Assembly: GCA_021812735.1 (NCBI GenBank)
Contig: JAKAMV010000021.1
Span: forward strand, 1-31,141
Source: Chloroflexota bacterium
GTDB taxonomy: Bacteria; Chloroflexota; Limnocylindria; Limnocylindrales; CSP1-4
Reading direction: 5' to 3'
DNA length: 31,141 bases
Part shown: positions 7,084-16,171 of the stretch, one piece after another
Numbering within the stretch: position 1 is the stretch's first letter
Layout: the number at the start of each line of letters is the position of its first letter
The notes under the pieces: generated by a model
The model's input: the letters and a program-made list of their open reading frames with translations, nothing else
Database searches by the model: none
Told to the model about the DNA's origin: nothing
Translations under genes and position numbers: made by a program

Positions 7084-8163
7084 ATGACGGTGGCCGGTCA
7101 GGACGGCGGCACGGCGGCGGGCGAGCTCGCCGCGGCGTACGGTCTCGTCGACGCCGACCTGGTCGCCATGTACCGCACCATGGCGCTCGCGCGGGCGCTG
7201 GATGAGCGGATGTGGGTCCTCAACCGGTCCGGGCGTGCCCCGTTCGTGATCAGCGGGCAGGGTCACGAAGGCGCGCAGGTTGGGATCGCCTGGCCCCTGC
7301 GCCGCGATCACGACTGGGTGGCGCCGTTCTACCGGTCCATCGCCACCTGCCTCGTCGCCGGCATGACGCCGCGCGAGCTGATGCTGGCCCAGTTCGCGCG
7401 GGGCTCGGACCCGAGCTCGGGCGGGCGCCAGATGCCGGGCCACTACGGCCACCCGGGCCACCACGTGGTGTCGGTGTCGTCGCCGGTCGCCACGCAGATC
7501 CTCCACGCCGCGGGCATCGCCCTGGCGGCCCGGATCCGCGGCCTGGACCAGGTGGCGATGGCGATCATGGGGGAGGGGAGCTCGAACCAGGGCGACGTCC
7601 ACGAGGCGCTCAACTTCGTCGCCATCCACCGCCTGCCCTTCGTGTTCGCGGTGGAGAACAACGGCTACGCGATCAGCGTGCCTGCCGAGAAGGAGCTGTC
7701 GGTCCGTGACGTGGCGACCCGGGCCACCGGCTACGGCATCCCGGGCACGGTGGTGGACGGGACCGACGTGCTGGCCTGCTATGCGGCCGCGCGGGAGGCG
7801 ATCGAGCGGGCCCGGCGCGGTGACGGGCCGTCGTTGATCGAGGCCAAGGTGACGCGCCTCACGGGGCACTCGTCGGACGACCAGCAGACCAAGTACCGCT
7901 CCGAGTCGGAGCTCGAGGAGACTCGGGCCCGCGATCCGCTGCCGATCTTCCGCGCTCAGCTGCGCGCGGCGGGCGTGCTCGACGAGTTCGCCGAGCTGGA
8001 GATCGAAGGCGGCGTGGCCCTGGCCGTCGAGGACGCGACCGCCTTCGCCGAGGCGGAGCCCGATCCCGACCCGTCCACCGGGATGGACCACGTGTTCGCC
8101 GACCCGTCGTCGAACGAGCCGCCGCCCCCCTGGCACCCGGCGCTGCGGGGAGTGGCGGGCTGA
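7084..8163 (+). CDS. 2-oxoacid dehydrogenase E1 component, alpha subunit (branched-chain type)
   Basis: Thiamine-diphosphate-dependent decarboxylation of a 2-oxo acid, forming a heterotetramer with the next gene product. The 359-residue sequence contains the ThDP/Mg motif GEGSSNQGDVHEALN, the ENNGYAIS segment that follows it, and near residue 260 the phosphorylation-loop-like GHSSDDQQTKYR. That last motif, with SDD and a YR, is characteristic of branched-chain (bkdA/bfmBAA) rather than pyruvate E1 alpha subunits, where the loop differs. The conserved HxH-like GHYGHPGHH region also fits. A purine-rich GAGGGG lies just before ATG 7084. Its stop codon overlaps the start of E1 beta by one base (TGATG), giving tight coupling. 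Substrate assignment to branched-chain 2-oxo acids is likely but not certain; pyruvate is the alternative. Confidence 0.9.
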   Translation: MTVAGQDGGTAAGELAAAYGLVDADLVAMYRTMALARALDERMWVLNRSGRAPFVISGQGHEGAQVGIAWPLRRDHDWVAPFYRSIATCLVAGMTPRELMLAQFARGSDPSSGGRQMPGHYGHPGHHVVSVSSPVATQILHAAGIALAARIRGLDQVAMAIMGEGSSNQGDVHEALNFVAIHRLPFVFAVENNGYAISVPAEKELSVRDVATRATGYGIPGTVVDGTDVLACYAAAREAIERARRGDGPSLIEAKVTRLTGHSSDDQQTKYRSESELEETRARDPLPIFRAQLRAAGVLDEFAELEIEGGVALAVEDATAFAEAEPDPDPSTGMDHVFADPSSNEPPPPWHPALRGVAG

Positions 8164-9146
8164 TGGCCGTCCGCACGCTGATCGAGGCCATCCGCGAGGG
8201 CCTGGCTGAGGAGATGCGCCGCGACCCGGCCGTGGTCGTGCTCGGCGAGGACGTGGGCAAGAAGGGCGGCGTGTTCCTGGCGACCGACGGGCTGTGGGCC
8301 GAGTTCGGGGACGACCGGGTCATCGACACGCCGCTGACGGAGTCGATGATCGTCGGGGCGTCGGTCGGGGCCGCTCTGAACGGGCTGCGGCCCGTCGCCG
8401 AGATCCAGTTCGCCGACTTCATCTTCCCGGCGTTCAACCAGATCGTGTCCGAGGCCGCCCGGATGCGCTACCGGACGTTGGGCGGGGCGGCGGTGCCGAT
8501 AGTGATCCGCGCCCCGTTCGGGGGCGGCGTCCACGGCGCGCTGTACCACTCGCAGTCTGTCGAGGCGTTCTTCACGCACGTGCCGGGCATCAAGACGGTC
8601 GTGCCGTCCACGCCGTACGATGCCAAGGGCCTGCTGCGGGCCTCGATCCGCGACGAGGACCCCGTCCTGTTCCTCGAGCACAAGAAGATGTACCGCTCGG
8701 TGCGCGGTGAAGTCCCGGAGGGCGAGTACACGGTCCCGCTCGGGCGGGCGGCCGTTCGGCGGTCGGGCCGTCGGCTCTCCGTCGTCGCGTACGGGCTGAT
8801 GGTCCACTACGCGCTCGAGGCCGCCGAGCGCGTCGCGGGCGAGGGCATCGACTGCGAGGTCATGGACCTGCGGACCCTGCGTCCGCTGGACCGCGAGACC
8901 CTCCTGGCCTCGGTGCGCAAGACCGGCAAGTGCCTCGTCGTGTACGAGGACAACCGGTTCGGCGGGTACGGCGCGGAGATCGCCGCGATCATCGCCGAGG
9001 AGGCGTTCGAGTACCTCGACGGGCCGGTCTCGCGGCTCGCCGGACCGGACACGCCGGCGATGCCCTACAACCACGTGCTCGAGGAGTGGTTCATGCTCAG
9101 CCCGGCCAAGATCGCCGACGCGATCCGAAGGCTGGCGGCGTACTGA
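8163..9146 (+). CDS. 2-oxoacid dehydrogenase E1 component, beta subunit (branched-chain type)
   Basis: Partner of the E1 alpha subunit; it provides the ThDP pyrimidine-binding half of the active site. The 327 residues include LGEDVGKKGGVFLAT, the pyrimidine-binding DTPLTESMIVGASVGAA containing the catalytic Glu, and QFADFIFPAFNQIVSEAA. HSQSVEAFFTHVPGIKTVVP is typical of BCKDH E1 beta, and the C-terminal transketolase domain begins near residue 195 (VVAYGLMVHYALEAA). The length matches bkdB/pdhB proteins. TGATG overlaps join it to both the gene before and the gene after. Confidence 0.92.
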   Translation: MAVRTLIEAIREGLAEEMRRDPAVVVLGEDVGKKGGVFLATDGLWAEFGDDRVIDTPLTESMIVGASVGAALNGLRPVAEIQFADFIFPAFNQIVSEAARMRYRTLGGAAVPIVIRAPFGGGVHGALYHSQSVEAFFTHVPGIKTVVPSTPYDAKGLLRASIRDEDPVLFLEHKKMYRSVRGEVPEGEYTVPLGRAAVRRSGRRLSVVAYGLMVHYALEAAERVAGEGIDCEVMDLRTLRPLDRETLLASVRKTGKCLVVYEDNRFGGYGAEIAAIIAEEAFEYLDGPVSRLAGPDTPAMPYNHVLEEWFMLSPAKIADAIRRLAAY

Positions 9147-9502
9147 TGGCCGGCGCCGACGCGGCGGAGCTGTCGGCGGTGGAGGCGCGGCTGCGCTCCC
9201 TGCTCGAGCCGTACGCCGGCCGGCTGGGGTGGGCGACCATCTACAACCTGCCCACGCTTCGGCGGCCGGGCGCCAGGGCGCACGACTGGTTCGCGTTCGT
9301 CAAGCCCGCCACGAGGCACGTTTCGCTGTTCCTCCTGCCGGTGCGTGCCTGGCCCAACCTCCTGGACGCGTGCTCCCCCGAGCTGCGCGCCCGCAGGTCT
9401 GGCGCCGCCATGCTCAACTTCACGACCCTGCCCGACGAGCTGGCGGCCGACGTCGAGGCGCTGCTGGCGCGGGCGTTCGAGCGGTACGTCGCCGAGGGCT
9501 GA
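9146..9502 (+). CDS. Small uncharacterised protein, YdhG/DUF1801-like, coupled to E1 beta
   Basis: A 118-residue soluble protein whose ATG overlaps the E1 beta stop (TGATG at 9144-9148). It has an N-terminal helix (AELSAVEARLRSLLEPYAG), a beta-rich middle with HDWFAFVKPATRHVSLFLLP, and a conserved-looking RAWPNLLDACSPELRARRSG followed by MLNFTTLPDELAADVEALL and an aromatic C-terminal helix. This pattern (sheet, then a loop with Pro and Leu, then FNF/LNF and two helices) recalls small DUF1801/YdhG-fold proteins of unknown function that end in a Phe-x-x-Tyr helix. No catalytic motif is seen. Placement inside a 2-oxoacid dehydrogenase operon with one-base coupling suggests co-expression with E1; its role is unknown. 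Confidence 0.65.
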   Translation: MAGADAAELSAVEARLRSLLEPYAGRLGWATIYNLPTLRRPGARAHDWFAFVKPATRHVSLFLLPVRAWPNLLDACSPELRARRSGAAMLNFTTLPDELAADVEALLARAFERYVAEG

Positions 9503-9562
9503 GCGCGGCAGGACACTTGGGATCGAGGGGGTCGTCCCCCCCCGCGCCGATGCCCACCGAGG

Positions 9563-9850
9563 GTGAAGACCGAGCTGGCGTCGGTCGAGGAGACACCGCG
9601 GCGTCTGGACGTGGAGGCGCGACTGGCGGCGACCGTGGTGGGGGAGCGATTCGGCTGGGAACCGCGCCGTGCCGCCCGTCTCATCGTTCTTCCGACGGCA
9701 CCACCGCGCGCCAATGTGCGCCGGCAGGACGCCGTCCTGCGCGCCGCCTTCCCGTTGCGCGGGCCGCGCCTGCGGACGTGGCCTCGGGCTCCGGCCGGCT
9801 CGGTCGCGGCCCTGGCGTCCGTGCCGTTTACGCGCGGGGCGCGTGGTAGC
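9563..9850 (+). pseudogene. Truncated C-terminal remnant of an XRE-type regulator with nuclease-like domain
   Basis: From GTG 9563 the frame reads VKTELASVEETPRRLDVEAR, then ERFGWEPRRAARLIVLP, then an Arg-rich stretch and AAFPLRGPRLRTW, and after about 9850 turns into low-complexity sequence. This matches, from memory, the C-terminal part of a family of actinobacterial/Chloroflexota XRE regulators in which a helix-turn-helix is followed by a restriction-endonuclease-like domain containing an EVKTE motif. Here the helix-turn-helix and the first half of the domain are missing, and a one-base shift separates the would-be Glu codon (GAG at 9558-9560 region) from the KTE part. The following region to 10167 has repeats but no gene. 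It interrupts the dehydrogenase operon between the small gene and E2. Confidence 0.55.
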
Positions 9851-9990
9851 CGACCGCCCGACGCCCCGGAAGCGGATACGTGGCCGCCGGATCACGCCGC
9901 GGGAGCGGGGAAGGCATGGCGGCGTCGATGCCGGTGCCGCATAGGCGTGTGGCGCGTCGTCGGTGCCAGGCGCGGCGGGCGACGGCGCCG

Positions 9991-10073
9991 AGCACGCGCC
10001 CGGCGCATGGGCGGCGCGGGCGCCGAGGCCAGCGCGGGATAGCACGCGCCCGGCGCATGGGCGGCGCGGGCGC
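9991..10073. repeat. Two 33-nt direct repeats upstream of the E2 gene
   Basis: A 33-nt block beginning AGCACGCGCCCGGCGCATGG occurs at 9991-10023 and again, identical, at 10041-10073 (period 50 nt). Each copy contains an inverted repeat CGCGCC...GGCGCG able to fold as a hairpin. No gene is visible between 9850 and 10167, and this array plus the E2 ribosome binding site is all it holds. Confidence 0.7.
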
Positions 10074-10167
10074 GAGGACCCCGCGGCACAACCGGGCTGG
10101 ATGCGCAACACTAGAGCCCGCCATCGCGCGCCCGCGTCCCTGCGCGACGAACCGGAGGAACCGCCCA

Positions 10168-11598
10168 TTGGCCAAGGTGACGATGCCCCAGCTCGGCGAG
10201 AGCGTGGCGGAGGGCACGATCGGGCGCTGGCTCAAGCAGCCCGGCGACAATGTGGCGAAGTACGAGCCACTGCTCGAGGTGATCACCGACAAGGTGAACG
10301 CCGAGGTGCCGTCGCCGTTCGAGGGCGTGCTCCGTGAGATCCTGGCGCCCGAGGGCGCGGTGGTGCCGAACAACGCCGCGATCGCGGTCATCGACACGGT
10401 CGACGACACAGGCGCGGGTGCGGCCGCCGGGTCCGGCGCGCCGGCGGCGAGCGGGGCCGGGCCGACGTCGAGCGTGGACGCCGACACGCGGCCCGAGGTG
10501 ACCCCCGAGTCCGGACCGAGTGCAGCGCCCGTCCCGATCATGGCGGCCGGCACGCCCGCTCCGGCGGCCGCAGCCCAGCACTCGACCGTGCCGAGCGCGC
10601 CGCCCTCGGCAGACGCAGAGGAGGCTGGCGACGCCAACGCCCGCATGACGCCCGCGGTGCGGCGCCTGCTCCGCGAGCACGGGCTGGAGGCGTCGCAGGT
10701 GCACGGGACCGGCGGCGGCGGGCGGATCACTCGCGAGGACGTGCTGGCGCATGTCGAGCAGATCCGCACGGGCGTCGCGCAGCCCGCCCCGACCCAGGCC
10801 CAGGCCGCGGCCGCATCACCCGCGGTCGCATCATCAGCTGCCACGGGCTCAGCCGCTCCCGCCGGCGCCGCGATCACCTTCCCGTCGGGCGTGGACGAGC
10901 TCCTCGTCCCGATGAGCCAGATGCGCAAGGGGATCGCGGCCCAGATGTCGCGCGCCCTCGCCGCACCGCACGCGTATCTCCAGGTGGAGGTCGACGTCAC
11001 GCGGCTCGTCGCGCTGCGCGAGCGGCTCAAGGGCGCATACCAGGCCAAAGAGGGCATGAGCCTCTCCTACGTGCCGTTCGTGGTCAAGGCGAGCGCCGAG
11101 GCCCTCAAGCGCAACCCAACCTTCAACGCCCACTGGACCGATCAGGGGCTGCTCGCCAAGCGCCGGATCAACATCGGCGTGGCGGTGGCGATGGGCGACG
11201 GGCTCATCGTGCCGGTGGTGCGCGATGCCGACCGGCTCTCGATCCACGGCCTCACCGCCGTGATCAGCGACCTCGCCAGCCGGGCGCGCGCCAACAGGCT
11301 GCGCCTCGACGACTTCGGCGGAGGCACGTTCACGGTGGACAACACGGGCTACCTCGGCACGAACCTCGTCATGCCGATCCTCAACGTGCCCGAGGTGGGG
11401 ATCGTCACCATGGAGGCCATCACCAAGCGCCCCGTGGTGGTCAGCACGCCCGAGGGCGACGTCATCGCGATCCGCCCGATCATGAACATGGTCCTGGGGA
11501 TCGACCACCGCGCGAACGACGGCGCGGCCGGGGCCGCCCTGCTCCGCGACATCAAAGCCTGGCTCGAGGGTGTCGGCCCCGAGACCGCCATCTACTAG
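10168..11598 (+). CDS. 2-oxoacid dehydrogenase E2 (dihydrolipoamide acyltransferase)
   Basis: Core subunit that transfers the acyl group from the lipoyl arm to CoA. The 476-residue product starts at TTG 10168, preceded by GGAGGA 8 nt upstream. This start gives the exact beginning of the lipoyl domain (AKVTMPQLGESVAEGTIGRW). The lipoylated Lys lies in ITDKVNAEVPSPFEG near residue 43. A long Ala/Pro/Ser linker (about 80-155) leads to a subunit-binding domain (MTPAVRRLLREHGLEASQV near 160, then GRITREDVL). A second linker follows, then the catalytic domain from about 245. The active site is DHRANDGAAGA near the end, with the His and Asp of HRxxDG retained. It could be a branched-chain, pyruvate or 2-oxoglutarate E2; linkage to the E1 genes favours branched-chain. 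lipA starts 2 nt after its stop. Confidence 0.92.
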   Translation: MAKVTMPQLGESVAEGTIGRWLKQPGDNVAKYEPLLEVITDKVNAEVPSPFEGVLREILAPEGAVVPNNAAIAVIDTVDDTGAGAAAGSGAPAASGAGPTSSVDADTRPEVTPESGPSAAPVPIMAAGTPAPAAAAQHSTVPSAPPSADAEEAGDANARMTPAVRRLLREHGLEASQVHGTGGGGRITREDVLAHVEQIRTGVAQPAPTQAQAAAASPAVASSAATGSAAPAGAAITFPSGVDELLVPMSQMRKGIAAQMSRALAAPHAYLQVEVDVTRLVALRERLKGAYQAKEGMSLSYVPFVVKASAEALKRNPTFNAHWTDQGLLAKRRINIGVAVAMGDGLIVPVVRDADRLSIHGLTAVISDLASRARANRLRLDDFGGGTFTVDNTGYLGTNLVMPILNVPEVGIVTMEAITKRPVVVSTPEGDVIAIRPIMNMVLGIDHRANDGAAGAALLRDIKAWLEGVGPETAIY

Positions 11599-11600
11599 CC

Positions 11601-12674
11601 ATGGCCCGAGAACTGCCCGTCCTGCCCGCCTCCCCTGCCATCCACGGCCACGCGCCCGCCCTGCCGCCCGCCATCGCCATGGGCGGGGGCGTCGAGGCCC
11701 CGCCGACCCCGGGGGCTCCCGCGGCCGGGGGCGCGGGGCTGCGCCGCCACCCCGACTGGATCCGCGCCAGGATGCCCGCGGGCGACGCGTACCACGACCT
11801 GCGCCGGATGCTCGCGGGGCTGCGCCTCAACACGGTCTGCCAGGAGGCCATGTGCCCCAACCTGGGCGAGTGCTGGGACCAGCGCACGGCCACGGTGATG
11901 ATCCTGGGCGACGTGTGCACCCGCGCCTGCGGCTTCTGCGCGGTCAAGACGGGCCGGCCCGCCTGGTTCGACGACGACGAGCCGCGCCGCGTGGCCGAGG
12001 CCGTCGCGCAGATGGGCCTCGAGCACGTGGTGGTCACGAGCGTCGCGCGCGACGACCTGCCCGACGGCGGCGCCGGCGCCTTCGCCGCCACGATCCGCGC
12101 GATCCGCGCCCGGAGCCCGCGGACGGGCGTCGAGGTCCTGATCCCGGACTTCAACGGCGGGGAGGCCCCGCTGCGCGCGGTGATGGCCGCCGGGCCGGAC
12201 ATCCTCAACCACAACCTCGAGACCGTGCGGCGGCTGCAGGGGCCGGTCCGCCGGCGGGCCCGCTGGGACCGCACCCTCTCGGTGCTCCGGCGCGCGAAGG
12301 CGTACGCCGCGGAGTACGGCAACGCCGCGCACACCAAGTCGAGCCTGATGGTCGGCCTGGGGGAGACGCGCGCGGAGATGACCGAGGCATTCGAGGCGCT
12401 GCGCGCGGCGGACTGCGACATCCTGACCGTCGGCCAGTACCTGCGGCCGACCGCCCGGCACCTGCCCGTCGAGCGCTACTACCACCCCGGCGAGTTCGCC
12501 GAGATGCGCGACGAGGCGCTCGCGATGGGCTTCCGCCACGTGGAGTCGGGGCCGCTCGTGCGCTCCAGCTACCACGCCCGCGACCAGGTGCCCGACGCCG
12601 AGGCCAGGTCAGCCCGCCGCCGCGCCGTCCTCGACGCCGACGGGCGCGTGGTGCCGGGGTCCGCGGAGGTCTGA
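11601..12674 (+). CDS. lipA: Lipoyl synthase (radical SAM)
   Basis: Inserts two sulfur atoms into the protein-bound octanoyl group to make the lipoyl cofactor of E2. The 357-residue product has the auxiliary [4Fe-4S] motif CQEAMCPNLGEC (Cys-4-Cys-5-Cys), the radical SAM motif CTRACGFC (Cys-3-Cys-2-Cys), and the C-terminal RSSYHA whose Ser ligates the auxiliary cluster. The first about 48 residues are an Ala/Pro/Gly-rich extension not needed for the fold, so an internal start (for example the Met at codon 27) is possible. Genes for octanoyltransferase (lipB/lipM) are not in the window. Co-transcription with E2 puts maturation and target together. Confidence 0.95.
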   Translation: MARELPVLPASPAIHGHAPALPPAIAMGGGVEAPPTPGAPAAGGAGLRRHPDWIRARMPAGDAYHDLRRMLAGLRLNTVCQEAMCPNLGECWDQRTATVMILGDVCTRACGFCAVKTGRPAWFDDDEPRRVAEAVAQMGLEHVVVTSVARDDLPDGGAGAFAATIRAIRARSPRTGVEVLIPDFNGGEAPLRAVMAAGPDILNHNLETVRRLQGPVRRRARWDRTLSVLRRAKAYAAEYGNAAHTKSSLMVGLGETRAEMTEAFEALRAADCDILTVGQYLRPTARHLPVERYYHPGEFAEMRDEALAMGFRHVESGPLVRSSYHARDQVPDAEARSARRRAVLDADGRVVPGSAEV

Positions 12675-12696
12675 CCGACGGGACGGCCGAACCGGC

Positions 12697-12702
12697 TATC
12701 CT
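12697..12702 (+). promoter_or_regulatory. -10 element of a probable leaderless promoter for the deaminase-like gene
   Basis: TATCCT stands 6 nt before ATG 12709 with no Shine-Dalgarno between them, the same arrangement as before mutY, nnrE and the aminotransferase. Confidence 0.55.
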
Positions 12703-12708
12703 TCGCCC

Positions 12709-13764
12709 ATGCCCTCGACGCTCTCCCGCAAGCTCCCCCTCGCCGAGCTCCACTGCCATCTCGGCGCCGCCGTCACGCCGGCGATCATGTGGTCGATCGC
12801 TCACGCCCAGGGGATCAAGCTGCCCACGCGCGACTACTGGGCGTTCCGCGACCTCATCACCGTTCACCCGCGGCGGCCAAAGAGCTTCGACGGCTACCTC
12901 CAGCTGTTCCACTGGACCGAGCTCATCCAGTCGAGCCCGCTCGCCGTCGAGCGCGCCGTGTACGAGGTCGTGGGCGGCGCCTATCGCAAGAACAACATCA
13001 CCACGATGGAGCTCCGCTTCAACCCGATGAAGCGGAACCGGGGCGGCGAGCAGGACCTCGACCACATCATCGCGGCAGCGGTGCGGGGCATGGACCGGGC
13101 CACGCTCGAGTACCCGGTGAAGCCCGGCCTGATCTTCTGCCTCGACCGGGCGTTCCCGTACGAGCTCAACGAGATCCTGGCGGAGAAGGCGATCTCGTGG
13201 CGCGACCGGGGCGTGGTGGGCGTGGACGTCGCCGGCCCCGAGTCCGCGACGTTCCGGGTGGCCGACTATCGCAAGCTGTTCCGACGGGCGCGCCAGTACG
13301 GCCTCGGGATCACCTTCCACACCGGCGAGTCCGGTCCGGTGGAGGAGGTCGCGCGCGTCGTCGAGCTCATCGAGCCCGACCGCATCGGCCACGGCGTGAA
13401 GGCCGCCTACGACCCGCGCGTGATGGGCATGCTCCGCGAGCGGGGGATCGTGCTCGAGATCTGTCCCACGTCCAACCTCAACACGGGCGTCGTGTCCGGC
13501 TGGGAGGAGTTCCGCTGGATCTTCGACCAGTTCCGCCGCAACGGGGTGCGGTACACGATCAGCACTGATGGCCCGGAGATGAATCGGACCTACATCCGCG
13601 ACGAGCTGGCGTCGCTCGGCCGCCTGGGGATCCTCTCGCTCGAGGAGCAGGAGCAGGCCGCCGCCACGTCGCTCGCGGCGTCGTTCGTGCCCAACGTCTC
13701 GGACGTGCCGAGCCCAACCCGCGAGCCCGCGCCGCGCGATGTCGTGGAGCGCGAAGAGGCCTGA
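12709..13764 (+). CDS. Adenosine-deaminase-like metal-dependent amidohydrolase with variant active site
   Basis: The 351-residue TIM-barrel protein has the metal ligands of the adenosine/AMP deaminase family: His15 and His17 in ELHCHLG, His204 in HTGE, and Asp287 in STDGPEM. It also has the catalytic Glu207 and His228 (RIGHG), plus the family motif CPTSNLNTG. Two residues used by true adenosine deaminases differ: the Asp of HxHLDG is Gly19, and the second Asp of the TDD pair, which contacts the purine, is Gly288. The substrate is therefore probably not plain adenosine; another purine or aminohydrolase substrate is possible. A Pro/Arg/Glu-rich tail of about 25 residues ends the protein. It is transcribed alone and converges on the next gene with no gap. 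Confidence 0.82.
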   Translation: MPSTLSRKLPLAELHCHLGAAVTPAIMWSIAHAQGIKLPTRDYWAFRDLITVHPRRPKSFDGYLQLFHWTELIQSSPLAVERAVYEVVGGAYRKNNITTMELRFNPMKRNRGGEQDLDHIIAAAVRGMDRATLEYPVKPGLIFCLDRAFPYELNEILAEKAISWRDRGVVGVDVAGPESATFRVADYRKLFRRARQYGLGITFHTGESGPVEEVARVVELIEPDRIGHGVKAAYDPRVMGMLRERGIVLEICPTSNLNTGVVSGWEEFRWIFDQFRRNGVRYTISTDGPEMNRTYIRDELASLGRLGILSLEEQEQAAATSLAASFVPNVSDVPSPTREPAPRDVVEREEA

Positions 13765-14469
13765 TCAGTCGCGGTCGGGCGCCGTCCCCGTGGCCCCGGG
13801 CGTCGCCGCACCGCGCCCCGGCTGCGGCACTCGGTAGGTGCAGCAGCGGTCGCCGTCCTTGATGTGGCACTCGCGCTCGACGCCCGGTCCCAGCAGGTCG
13901 CGGAACATCGCGAGCTCGGCGCGGCAGGCGGCCCCGTTGAGCACCGCGATGTCGTGGACCGCGCAGTTGTGCTGGACCAGGCGGATCGCGTCGTCGGAGA
14001 CCTCCGCCTCGGCCAGGTAGCCGAGCCCGTCCTGCAGGCGCGCCAACTCCCGCACGCGGTCCGCCAGCGGTGCGTCGACCGGGAGGGCCGCCGCGAGGCC
14101 GTCGCGCAGCGCGTTCCCGGCCTGGCGGCTTCGGGCCGCCATGACGTCCTCGAGCAGCGCGTCGCCCCCGAGCTCGAGGATGGCGGCGATCAGGCCGGTC
14201 GCGAGGCCCTCGTAGTTGGACGGGAACCGACCCTGGGCGTCGCCGGTGACGTCGTACAGGTGCCGCGGCCGCCCCACGCCGTGGCGCACGGACGTGCGGC
14301 TGACCAGCTCGGCGCCCTCGAGCGCGCGCAGCTGCTGGGCGACGCCGCTGCGCGACGCGCCGATGGCGGTGGCGATGGCGTCGGGCGAGGCCGGACCGTT
14401 CCGCCGCAGGTGCACCAGGATCGCGCGGCGGAGCGCGGGCTCGGGCGTGCTGGTCTGGGGCGCTGACAT
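13765..14469 (-). CDS. SufR-like Fe-S cluster-sensing transcriptional regulator
   Basis: A 234-residue protein with an N-terminal winged helix-turn-helix (about 12-75: RRAILVHLRRNGPASPDAIA, then ASRSGVAQQLRALE and GRPRHLYDVT). A C-terminal domain contains Cys169 (HNC), Cys182 (ACRAE), Cys201 (ECHIKDGD) and Cys209/210. The HNC-x12-C spacing and the HIKDGDRCCTYR block are those of SufR-type regulators, which bind an Fe-S cluster and repress suf operons when clusters are sufficient. No suf genes lie in the window; the nearest Fe-S proteins are LipA and MutY. Start ATG 14469 gives homology from residue about 10. Its stop codon abuts the stop of the convergent gene. The alternative is a general DeoR/ArsR-like regulator with a redox-sensing cysteine domain. 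Confidence 0.75.
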   Translation of the reverse strand: MSAPQTSTPEPALRRAILVHLRRNGPASPDAIATAIGASRSGVAQQLRALEGAELVSRTSVRHGVGRPRHLYDVTGDAQGRFPSNYEGLATGLIAAILELGGDALLEDVMAARSRQAGNALRDGLAAALPVDAPLADRVRELARLQDGLGYLAEAEVSDDAIRLVQHNCAVHDIAVLNGAACRAELAMFRDLLGPGVERECHIKDGDRCCTYRVPQPGRGAATPGATGTAPDRD

Positions 14470-14847
14470 GCCGAGACGAGGCTAGCAGGAACCGCGGCCG
14501 GGCGTCCTGGACGGGGCTCCTCGGACCGACTGCCCGACCGGCCCAGCCGACTCCAGGGCGGTGGTCAGCCCCCTGCGCCAGGCAGGCGCTCAGACGGTAC
14601 TCGCTGTTGGCGCCCACGCACGTCTGGAGCGTCATCGAGGGGACGGCCTGCGCGGCCCCCGAATGGGCCACAGCCATCGCCGCGAGAGCCGGAGGCGTCG
14701 CCTCCAGATCGCCTGCCCGGGCGGTGGCGCCACGTCTCGGGCCCTGGCCGGGCCTTGGCCGTTCGGGGCCGCCTGCCGTACGATGCACGGGCCCCGGGTT
14801 CGACCCACCCCCGCCTGCCGCCGTGCCCGACGCGCCCAGAGGAATCC
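14470..14847. promoter_or_regulatory. Divergent intergenic region between the SufR-like gene and the DUF1015 gene
   Basis: No convincing gene is seen in these 378 nt. On the plus strand TTGGCC (14755-14760) and TACGAT (14779-14784), 18 nt apart, form a reasonable promoter for the DUF1015 gene with a leader of about 55 nt. On the minus strand TAGCCT lies 9 nt before the regulator's ATG. Open frames across the region have no recognisable similarity. Confidence 0.45.
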
Positions 14848-16158
<1,311 letters not shown>

Positions 16159-16171
16159 CGGAAGCACGCCC

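Noticed and set aside
5278..8136. A 952-codon minus-strand frame opposite lpdA and E1 alpha
   Set aside because: It is a GC-driven antisense shadow rich in Arg, His and Gly with no protein family features; the plus-strand genes account for the sequence.
9850..10042. C-terminal continuation of the regulator fragment as a real protein
   Set aside because: After about 9850 the frame becomes Arg/Gly low complexity and runs into the 33-nt repeats.
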